This document shows positions 33,576-45,500 of a DNA stretch of 64,000 nucleotides, piece after piece. The DNA comes from Serinus canaria. Lineage: Eukaryota; Chordata; Aves; Passeriformes; Fringillidae. The notes below the pieces were generated by a model, which saw only the letters and a list, made by a program, of their open reading frames with translations, did not search any database and was not told the origin of the DNA. Made by a program: the position numbers and the translations under genes. The stretch is from NCBI RefSeq assembly GCF_022539315.1, contig NC_066316.1, positions 56,111,994 to 56,175,993 on the forward strand, in the 5' to 3' direction. How positions within the stretch are numbered: position 1 is the first letter of the stretch; every line of letters starts with the position of its first letter.

Positions 33576-36500
33576 CTAGAAAGAAGAGAGAATTAACTTA
33601 GCAGAGGACGAGGAATCCATTTCAGCAAATCATACAAAAATTTCAAAATCTCAAAACGCTTAGTATTAGAAAGCTCTTAGAGAAGAGTTTTCAGTTGTGT
33701 CAATAAATTTGGTCTCTGAAAAGTAACACGAAACACTGGAGGCCTTTGCATCACATTTCAGTACACTTTGTTGAGGAAAAGAAGCATAAGTGTACAGTGA
33801 GCAGTCACGCAGAACACAATGCAGCACACGGTTCCAATAATATGCTGCTTGTTTCATGTTAAAATGGAAAAGAACATTCTAAAAATGGCCTGGTAAATAA
33901 GATATTTAGGGAATTTTAAAAATATCACAAGAAAGCAAGAATGACACTCTGGTGCATGGAGTCTGCTGGCTCCACATCTTCCATTTGTTTCAATTGATCA
34001 TGGACAAAAATAGTTCCAGACCTGTTACATATCCATGACTTTGCACATTTATTAGCTGATAGAAAAGATTATCAGCTCTTTCTTATCTGACCACATTCCT
34101 TATGCTTATGGGTATGATTCTGAATGGCACTTGAGCAAATATATGTGACTTGTTAGAAGGCAGACTGACTTGAAAAAATACTGGTTTAGTCAAACTCTAA
34201 AGATCACGCTATTAAAGGAAATAACTGCTTTTCTGTAGGGAGGCCAAAAGTGCTTCAGGCATGATTTCTACTTCCAGCCTCAGCTGAACTGCTCTTTCCT
34301 GACACTGCCCCACTATTTCTTCCCAAAGTTATCAAGTCACAAGAAATGAGATATAAAAGACCATTCATGTTAAAGCAGTCTGAGAAAATTAATTTAAGTT
34401 GTAACACAGAAAATATGATCCTGATACTCAATGACCAAGGTGAGAAAAATTCATAATCTTCTAGTTCAGAACACAAAGTTCACTGAAAGTTACTGAAGAA
34501 ATGTATCTGTAAAGAAATGTTTGTAACATACCAATAGCAGGACCTCCTTGTTTCTTCTCCTCCAGAATAGCAGCAAGATCTTTGTGTTTCAGTTTCTGTT
34601 GTCTGCTAGCTGGCTGTTCCTGCTCTGGACTTTTAACTTTCAAAAGCTGGTTAGCCTTCTTAATTTTTTGACTGTACTGTCTTGCCATCATAAAAACTCT
34701 GTTCTTTGTTTTATCCATAACAGCCAAGTCACTTTCCACACCCTCTGCAGGTGTGCTGGCCAGAACACTACTGGCAGGCTCATATGGACTATCTACAAAA
34801 GGCATCTCACTGCAGAAGGAAGATCTGTTCAAACTCATAAAAGAGTTCTCCTTGCATGGTGTAGTGTCTTCAAGCCTGAAATTAGCCTCACTTATGGTGG
34901 CAGCCCTGGGCTTCACAGTTTTAGGGAAGATAGGAGTTTCTGGCAGAGAGAGACTAGACAATGAGTACTCTACATCTCTACTCAGTTCAGGTGTGCTACC
35001 AGCATGCAGCCTTTCCTGCATGTCATCTTTACAAACAGGAAAGGCTGCAAGGACACGGTCTCTTGTCTTTTCCTCATTTTTCTTGATGTAGTTCTCCAGG
35101 TCATTCCAAATCTCATCTACTTCTTCTGAGAGTTTGTCTGCCGCAGACTTATGTGACAGCGAGTCAGAGTTGGAGGAGCTATCGACTAAACTCAAATAGT
35201 CAGTGTCAATGGGAACACGATGGTAAGGGCTTTCATCTTCACTGAACTGCAGACTCTCCTCAGAAACAAAATGTCGTAGATTGTCACAGTATGCAAAGTC
35301 TTTTTCCAAGAAACTTCTCCTTTTAGAGGATTTTAAGGGGTCACATTTAAAATTCAATAGAGATGTTTCTGGAAGCCGTATGGTGTCATAGATGTTGTCT
35401 TCAATAATTCTGAGCTCATCCAAACTTGAAGCTGGTGCTTCTTTACTGAGCAGTATCTCCTCCCTGCTAGCATGAATGGAGGTCCTCTTTTGATTTGCTG
35501 TTTTCTTTATGGAAGTTGAATCTGAGCTGCTTTTGTTTTCAGCCTCATACAGAGAGTCTCTAGCTGATCTCCGGGGACCATGGTGTGTCTCCTCCCTTCT
35601 TGTCAGACCCATCAGCTTTAAGTCTTCATAGCTTATATTATCATAAACATGTTCAATGTCATCGATAGTCAGCTCCTCTGAAGATTCCGGATACGCATTC
35701 CTACTGCTCCCCTCTGCTGCCTTCACTTCCCTCCGAGAACCACGCTCCCCTGTTTCACACCTGGCGCTGGCTGGACACGTGTTGCTTTCACCAGCACTAC
35801 TGGCCCGTCTAACAATTTTGTGGCGAGTGGGGCTGGAAGTCTCGTTTTGATGCACTTGCCCCAAGTGCCAGCTGCATGGACGGCCAGAAGAACCCCTCCT
35901 TTCTCCACCAGCAGCTGAGCTTGTGGTGGATGTAGACGCTGATGGTACAAACATCTGGTAATCATCTTCATCGTCTTCATTCTCGTAAGGTGGGCGCCGG
36001 CTGGGGAACAATGCCTGCCTGATCTGATGGTCTGTCCAGATGTTTCTGACAGAGGTGCGTCCCCCCAGGATATTCATGATCAGAGAGTTGCTCTGCGGTG
36101 TGCTGAACTGCCTAGGAGACTGTGGCTGCCTAGCTGCGCAGGAAAATGGAAGTTCAGTATTCAACTGCATTGACTCTTCATCTGAAGGGTCCTTGGAGCT
36201 CTGTGGAGATTTGAAATTTGCAGGTAACATTAGTATATCCTTGTAATAATTCAGCAATTCCCTCTTTTCACAGGACTGCCACAGCAGCAGTCTGTCCCGC
36301 AGCAGAGAATCATGTGGAGATGGGCATGGCGAGTGCTCTCTCCCAGCAGAGAGTGAGGGAGCCAAGGTGGCAGTGGCCAGCCTAGTTTGCCTCCTAATCC
36401 TTACCATGGCTCAGAGTTCACTCTCGGTGTTTAATAACATCCTACTTCAAATACAAGACAGTAGCTTATGTTAATGCATGAGTAATTGAAGGCAAATTTG

Positions 36501-39500
36501 TTTGGCAGGAGTTGGATTAAACCTTTTATGCTAACTCCGCAGTTTCACAGTTGGATTAAGCTAATCTGACTCTGGGCTTGTGCCAAAAGTTTTGTTCTTC
36601 TCCTTTTCCTTGCCTATAACCCTAGCAGAAAGGAATCTTATGCTCTCTAGCACATGCCACTGAAAATGTCTTTTTTTTAGTGTAAGTTTTCATCCAGATC
36701 TAATTTACAGCAAGGCCACGTGCTCCCTAATGCCAACATAAAGGGTTCTTTAGATACTGCTGGCCAGAGTTTGGGGGAGAGAGGAAAAGATAATTCCTTT
36801 TGTCTTCAGTTAACACTGATTGGTTTAGTTAGTTACTGGTTTTTCCCAGCCCCCAAAAGAAAGAGTCTTTTGTCATAGACATGAATATTTTAATGATATG
36901 AACTGTGATAAACAGAAGATGATGTATCTGCCAACCTAGGGAAAACAGATTTCTTTGACATACCTATGATGCATAGCAAAATAAAAGTAAAAAATAATAA
37001 TTACTTACCTGCATTTCACATTTATTGAGATTGAGACTTCTCCGTTTTTCAACATTTTCAGCAGCTTGACTATTAAGTCTTTTTCTTCCCCCCTTTGATT
37101 TCTGCAGTGAGTTTTGCTGTGATTTTAAAGAAAAAATGTGAGGGGTAATAAAACCTACAGTTCTTTGTACAGTCTGGTTCAGAGGAGTTACTAGGAGCTA
37201 CAACAGGTCAGGGACCTATACTGGGAGACGGAACAGCTTATGAGTCATTAGCACTGCCACAAGAACTATTCAGAGCTTAAAAAAACTGTAAAAGTATCAT
37301 TGCCACATCTAGTAGTAACCACTAAAGCTAATAGTATCAATTTTTTGTGGTATTTTTTGTGCTTACTCATTCTTTTGTTCTTACTTATGTTGGCAAGAGT
37401 GGGAATTACAAGACACTGCACTACACTGGTAAAAGATATTATTTTATGAAATATTTATAATACAAATAGTGTAATTTCAATGAGGAAATGCAGTCAGCTT
37501 CAAAAAGAATCTCAATTACTGGTTTCATATAATTCACAAAATAGATGAACCATGCAACGATATGACCTCAGTATCAACTAAACCAAATAAACTGAAAATC
37601 TAGATTTTCAGCCACAGTTTGAAATTGGATTTTTAGTCTTTCAAAGGTACTATATATGTGTGGAAACATAATTCTGAGTAAGAAAAAACTACCACCTGTG
37701 CAGTAGTAGGAGATAAAGACTCTCATTTTCATAAATCCTACTCAAAACTTCTCATATTCAAGCTCATACATCTGTAGCTACTGCCAGAGGCTCACAGATC
37801 AAGAAACATCCCATCACATGCAGCAGTGTCTGAATCTCAATATAATATTCAAATCCTTGCTTTGAAAGCACTGTCTCTGCATGAGGCCTAAAAAGGTTTT
37901 TGCATGGCATCAGCTGAAGAAAGAAGGAAAAGCCAGTTGTGTGCAACAGGTGAAACTTTTCTGTAACAACCAGGTTGGAGGACTGCAAAGGACTAAGTAA
38001 AATTAAAGTAGTGGGAATTTCTCCCTCTGTGTAGGGGCTTTTACATCTTCTCTGTTAAAATGCAAGTGAGCATTGTGTGAAGCCTAAATAAAAATGTTTC
38101 TAAGGAGAAGAAACTGTAAACAATTGCAACACATTCCTGCCTGTTTTACATATAATTTTAATCCTTATTCCATTCTCCCCAAGAAAAAATTATTTTATTT
38201 TTTCCCCATTTTTTCCTACCTGTTCAGACTCTTCTTCATCATCAGCATCAATCTGTTCTGTTGCAGAAGTCTGAAGAGTTTCATCGTGATCACTACTGTA
38301 GGCGGGTTCAATAGACTCTTGAAACTGGCTCTCCAGTCCACTGGAATCCAATGAAACCTTTTTCCTAGAATTCAGCAGGGCTTCACTTGATCCTAGTTTG
38401 GTGGCTTGAGATAATAGGGCTCCTTCAATGCCCATCCGCTTAAAAAGAAAAACCCATGAAGCTTTGATTAGAAGTTTCTGAGATTCTGTATTTTAATAAG
38501 ATCCTCTTACATCAGACTCACAGGCAACATTTAAACTACAGTCAGTCAGCTGCACTGAAATGAGATTTATAAAGTAGTAAGTACAACAACTAGTACTTTT
38601 CCACGTAATATTTAGAACTGAGAAAATATATGCAAAAGACCCCATCACATCAAATCCTGGGCTTCAATATTATGGCATGACAATGAAGTAAGACCTAATG
38701 TACTCTGCTTGCAACACACACACACACACACTTTTTAAAATTCCATCCTAAATAAAACCCTACGACCTGAAATTCAAAATGAGACTTACAAATTGCACTG
38801 GGAATTTCCATACAAATTCTTACAGAAAATGTAAAAATTGCAAATGCTCATTACAATCTGCTCAAGCTGCATGTGCTCTGTTCGGTGATATATCATTACA
38901 TATCTATCTATCTATCTCAGACTAAGTTGAAGCTTTCCAGTCTTATTTAATAAACACAAAGATAACATGACCCAAAGAAGAAACACTATTTTTATACACT
39001 GCAATTCTTTGATTCTAGTGGTATTTTTAAGTATCCTTTACTCCTAATTGATTGGACTGTATTATAAACCACAACCATATATGGATCGCTGATTTTTTTC
39101 TTTATTAAATATTCCCAAAATAGTAAGCTGTATTTCTACTTCTTTCATTCCAGTAATCTTATTTGAGATGCTAAGTAACATTTATGGGTTTGTTTTCATT
39201 CTTAAGGTCAACACAGAGAAGAAGATGCAGATTCTCCAGTAAATACTGTGCTCTAAATTCATATGAATGGGCTAAAACAAGGAATTTAAGAAAAGGCTTA
39301 CCTTCGGCATATCTGGGCTTACATCTGAAAACAAGAACACATCAATGAATAATCAAACTGGTGTCAGGCTACGCCTGTTTAAATGCTACCCCAATTATAA
39401 ATTCCCCAAAGGGGGCTGAACGAAGCAGCAATTGAGCAAACAGACTGTATGGGATTTCTGATAAAACAGAGACAGCATGAGCTTTACCAGAGTTCCACTT

Positions 39501-42500
39501 GAGGCCCTGATTTTGCAGCACTGCTGTGATTTGAGGAACTGTTCACAATGGCCAAGACTGGGTGTGTTCAGCTCCTAGGATGTTTACAGGACCAATCCCC
39601 AAGTGTGGGAAAGCAGATATTAGATTTAAACACTAATATTTTGGGTCTGGCTTTTTTTCCCCCCAAAATTCCTCTTCCTCCCCTTAAGGTATTTATGGAC
39701 TGTTACAAGAAAAAAGATTCTGTCTTCAGTTGTTTTACAAAGTACAGGAGCACCAGGTCAGTAAACAGTACACAAAGTATCTTACCATTTGACTTCAAAA
39801 CTTTATGGACTCTAGATGAGGGTTCTGAAAAAGACAACAACATGTTTACCCACTGTGGCATTCCAAAGAAAGCTGTGGGCATCCTAGACAACTTTTTTTA
39901 ACATGTATATAAAAATTTAAGCTTCTGAGCCCACGCAGCGAAGCCAGATTTTATTTTCTTTATTGCAAAATTTCCTCACAAAGATGATCTGTTGAAGTGT
40001 CAAATCTACAGCTGTTACCAAAGCACATACTTGTTTCTTAATGCAACAGCAGTTGCCCTCCATTCCTGAAGGCACACATAAATTTTTATCCCATGTAAAG
40101 ATTCCTGCTTTCAAAACACCTTATCACTTCTGTTACTGCTCTGCAGTGTTAGAGGTTTTCTGTTAGAAACATGCATAAGGTACCAAAGTCTTAGATGGGC
40201 TTAGAAAGTGTAAGTAGCTGATGATTACATAGGAGGCCCTTTGATCAGTATTTTGTATTCTTCCTTTCACAGTAAGAGCAGCACCAATGCAACAAAGGTG
40301 TGCAAACACCTCAGAAACAAAGGAGAACATACCCCAAAAAGAATTAAAACTTGACTGCTTTTCAAGCACAAATGCTGCTGTAGGTTAAATCTTTACAGCA
40401 ATATTCTCATGAGCCTTGTTTAAGTCATTCCCAATATACAAAGTTACACACCAAATTGGAAAGGTCTTTAAGGAGACAAAGAGAGGACCACAGGGACTGC
40501 AATATGAAGTCACCCAGCTACAAAGACATTGGTAGTGTCTTTGAGAGTAATTATGGATAGATGTTTGAGCTAGGAGGGCAAAAAAAGCTCAGACTCAGCA
40601 AAACCACCTCTCAAATCTCTATTATTCATAAGGCAAACATGATACTAAGTATAGATAGTAATCATGTTTTGAAATAAAATAGTAAGCCTATCATAATCAG
40701 GATGGATCACTTCTGAGACAATAATAACTGAAGTAAGGGGGAATGTCAGATTTAAATAATGTGACTGGCCTTACTGCATATGCACTTTAATCTTTTAGAG
40801 AGTACCAACTGTACATTCACCATTACAAATGTATATTCCTTAAATGCAATCAGTAGATAAAAAAATAAATTACAAGAATGGTTAATAAGATACCTCATCC
40901 ACATCAGAGAGATACTGTGCCATGTTAAACCCACCTGGAGTGCAGATTAAAAACCAATTCCATGTACCCAGCCTAATCCACCCCTAAAACAACCCTGCTT
41001 GTTTTTCCTTTTGTCATCGGGGGTCTAAATGACTTTATTCACCTGATTTCCGTCTCACTCTGTGAGGAGCTGTGCCTTCCTTAGGCTGGAATGATGATTT
41101 CATTTCTCCCTCAGGGCTATAATGGAAGCCTGGGTGATCTGTGGAACAAGCAGAGGCACAGAGAATAAGAGAGCAACAAGGATAGCACTTCACACACCTT
41201 GGCAGCTCTCTCTGGAGGGAGTGCCATCATCCCTTTCTGCCTAACCCAGTTGCACCCCATCAGAGCCTGAAGCCACACAAGCAAGACATGCTGCTAGGGT
41301 AGCTGGCTCCCAGGCAGCCATGGGAATGCTTTACCCATGTAGCTGGGCCCAGCTCCAGAGGGTTAACCCAGGAAGATTTATCCACCACCATCATGTTTGT
41401 CTGCCAGTTTCTCAGTCAGAGCCTTCCCAACAAACTCCCCCGGATCTGCATCTCATTTTGCCTTTTCCAGCAGGGTCATAATTTAAGGAACATAAGCCTG
41501 GCATTCTTCCATCTCAGATGACATCAACAGCTAAAGCCAAAATTTCGAAGACTGTTTTATTAATTTTTAAAAAAAAAGGGAAAAAGAACCAACTTACGTA
41601 TGGCATCCATTTCCAGAATTGCCTGCTTGGCCTGGAAGAGAAAAAGTAACAAATGAAGAAGTTAATACTGTTAGTAGCAGGGCAAGTTGTATTGCATATT
41701 ACAGATAGTAGTGAGCTTGCATGAAAATAACAGCAATTTTAATTTGGGAACTAATAAATATGGTTAGCAGCATTATTTTTTGGTTTGTATTTTTTGTTCT
41801 TCTCTGTATATTGGACACGTTTCATATGGGGAGGAAAATTTTGGTGGCAGGAACTCAGCAGAGCTTTCTCCATGTCTGCACACCAAACCTGTTGTTCACT
41901 GCCCCCAGAGTCTTTGTCTTGCATGCCCACCTCTGGACAGGCAGTGCAAGGAGAGGAAGAGTGCGTGCCAAAAAAATTTTGTAATTTGGTTTAAGTAAGA
42001 TTGATGGAGGATAAAGAGCATCTCCCAATTGCTTAAAATTTGTCCCTTTTTTTAATAGAAAAAAAAAATCCAGATGTTTCAGGAAGCATATCAGCTACTA
42101 AGTAAGAAAACAACCTAAACTGAAATATCCTAAGATGCTTGCCCTTGTACAGGTGCAGTTTGGTAATTTTCCACCAGGCGTCACATGTGGACTACTATTG
42201 CATTCTCCAGAAGCTGGGCAGACAGAAGTCTCACAATAAGCAATTTCCAGTTTGACAGGAGAAAAAAATTTAAAATGCACAGATAATCTCAAAGATTTAT
42301 TTCATTAGACTTTTCCTTTCTCAAGTAAAGTTATTTCTCTGAGAAGAAAATATTTTTGGTTTCACATTTTTTTTCTACAGATAAAATAAAAATTGAGTGA
42401 GAAATAAGAAAAAAAATTATACAAAGGCCAAGATAATGCTGTATTTTTTTTAACAACCTAATAAACTGAAATGAATATTTACAGTGCAAGTATGGATACT

Positions 42501-45500
42501 AGCATAAACATTATACCTCCAACAGACTTTGTTAACAAAAAGAGAAGAGGAGAATTAGCAATAGGACCTCCTAGGATTTTTTCCTTCCATAAGTCTGTTT
42601 TTGTCACACTGTTGAAAATGCATGTTAGTACAGTACAGTGCATGTCAGTCACAGGTAACATTTTTTGGCCATTACAGCATAAAACTGAGTGAAAAAAGAG
42701 TCAGGGAAACTGCAAAACCAAGAGTAAACTCAGTGTGAAAAAAAATCCTGTTTCCACACCAGTCAATGTCTGCTGTGTCTTGGCAAGAATTAACAAGAGT
42801 TAACACCCTTTGAGAGGTGCTGTATGTTATACCGGGAGACATCACCTGAAGCTCTAAGACTGGATTTCATAAATAAGTGGAGGAGATTTCCTCATTCCAA
42901 GATATTATAGATATGAATAGGATATCAATGCCTCATTTTTTCTGCCATGAAGCTCTCTAGCTATCCCACCAAAAAGGGCCAGATGTCCCAGCTAAGGATG
43001 CTGGGTTGAGGATGGCGTGTGTAGCTGCAGTGAAGTGTGTGCTGCCAATGGCTTCACTGCTATGATCCCTAACCAAGACTGATTTCAAAAACCTACAGTA
43101 CTGCAAATAGTGCTTCCCAGTGCTTTGCAGGCAGCATCAAGCTAAAATGTGCTCCTAGAGGAAAGCTTTCTGACACTGCACCTCTGCTACTTATGTCTTG
43201 GCAGGCAAATGCTGCTAACCCATTCTTCTATTCCCATACCAAGCCCTGCAGATAATTCTAGTGGAACTTTCCCATTACTTCTGAGGAACTTTTAAAGATA
43301 TAAGGAAACAACATATTAATTAACATCCTGAAGTCAAAACTCTCTGTATATTGCATGCATCTTGCAGCTAACAGTGTTTTAAGTTAGTACCTGTACAAGG
43401 AGGGGTCTTGTGATTTTGTTTGCATTTTTTGTTTGGTTAGTTTTTGGTTTTGCTTTTATTTTTACCTTGGCAGGAATTTTAGCAGGATGATTTTCTAGAA
43501 TTAACCTCTTCAAGTGAAGAATCCAAAGGCGCTTGTCTTGCTGCGACTTGGCCTGATAAAAAAATTGGGCACCATGAGAAAAATGCATTCCTGCACTATG
43601 CTGGACTATAAACACCATATGGACATGAGCCACATTACCCAGTGGGCAGGGGGGTTTCTGTTCTGGTACCTGGACAGTATGTTGCATCTTAGGATTTTTG
43701 TAGTGGAAGACACTAAAGCTAAGTGGTTCCTTTGGTATTACTTCAACAAGCATCAGGTTTCCACACTGCAACGAAGAGAGGAAACAATGTGAATCACAGA
43801 GGAGTTTGAGGGAGACCTGTAAAAAGCACATTACCACTTGCTCTCACATACCAGAATGTGAGCTTTGTATGCAAACATTTCATCTCTCTTTTTTGTAATT
43901 AGCAGCATCTTGTCAAAGAGGAACAGCGTGCGCTCATTTTTGGCTCGCTGAATGCGGAACGTTCCTTCTAACACCAGCTCCCCGTAACTTGTAAGGTCTG
44001 GCCCTTTCCAGTTGGTGAGCAAACTCTGTATCTCCTGCAGAGAGAGATTGAAGAATAACATCCAAAATTAATTTCAGAGATCTTGTTGAAACAAAAGACT
44101 CAAATGATCTGCTGAGGCCATTCACAGTCTCCTATATAATGCTTAGCATCCAACAGTGGAAAGTCACCAGACACCAATCCTGAGGCTGGTAGGTTATGTG
44201 TAACATTGCAGCCAGGTGCTTGGAGGCTCACTGCATAGCCTGCACTAAAACATGCCCTGAGTCCTGGTTACTGCCTCTGCATGGACCCAGCAAAGAGCTC
44301 TGAACTCCTTGGGGCAGCCTGTAATGAAAGCGCACAAGCTCTCTCCCCTTGCTCCCAGAGGTGGAAAATCTTTTGTAATTCAGTCATCAGTCTCTCTCAC
44401 ATTCTCCTTCATGTCCCCAATCAACCCCTCTTAACATTTCCCTCTCACCCTGGGTATCCTCCTGAAGTTGTGTGGTCTCCCACTGAATGAATTACAACGC
44501 CATGTCCATGTCCTATAGGCCCATGACAGAAGACATTTCTGTAAGGTGATTGGATTGAAGAGATGATTCCCAGAAGACTAAACAGCTACAGGTGATTCAG
44601 TCAACTAAACATCTGAATATTTGCTTGTGTATTAATGATTTGTGTAGATACCACAGATATTTCTCACTTTATTTAGGGAAAAAAAAAGGTTGGAGAAACA
44701 TCTAAGAACATCTCCACAAGACTGTGTCACTTAGCTATGGCTATTCTGTTTCTTTTAACTGCTTGTGTTTTCTGTCAATGGCAATGACATAGGACTTAAG
44801 CATGGGACATCAAATTCTAAAAGCAGGCTAAACTTTTAGCTAGGGAACTCTTTAAAAACATCCATCAGACTTTAAACCTGGCAGCATTAGCAAAGCAGGG
44901 ACAGATTGCCTCATCCTAGGTTGGTCACTCTACGACATTAGACTTTAATAGAGCTTTCAGCTAGAAAACATCCCAGTCCATTTGAAGCACCAATGCAGGC
45001 ATTGCAGCATTCAAAGGAATAAAACCCCAAAGCAGCCCACTTTGGACTATACAGACTGTTGTTAAAAAAAAAAAAAAAAAAAAGCCAAAAAAAGAGATTT
45101 TTAAAAAGTTGCATTGTATCGCATCTCTCCAGGAGCTTGTTCGTAAGTGAGGATACAGCACAGGGATCAAGTCTACCACTCTTGAGGGACACTGTGCAGG
45201 AACTGCTGTTGCAGAACTTGCAGACCACATTGGGTGTGAGAGCCCACAGAAGACCTATTCCTATGGCTGCAGAAGCAGCTTTTACTTTTTTAAAGTAAAA
45301 AAGTGAACATAAACATTTTCCACAAACCCAAACATTTCCCAGCTGAGCTCAATAAATTAAAACAAAAAGCTTTTGTTTTTTTCCAAAATCATTTAACCCC
45401 TATTTATTTCTGAATATAATTACTCAGATTTATAGCAGACTGTTGTTAAAAGTCATTAGCATGCATTTCCAGCAATGTGTGGCAAAGGTTATGCTGCTGC

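Larger units (their letters stand above)
38439..39301 (-). other. PLEKHG1 intron with AC and ATCT repeats
   Basis: Two short microsatellites. Nothing else recognised. Confidence 0.8.

Noticed and set aside
39548..39901. 117-codon plus-strand open frame
   Set aside because: No recognisable family, weak start context, fully within a PLEKHG1 intron. Kept only as intron content.
44938..45298. Open frames on both strands containing KKKK/FFFF runs
   Set aside because: Produced by the A20 homopolymer in intronic DNA.
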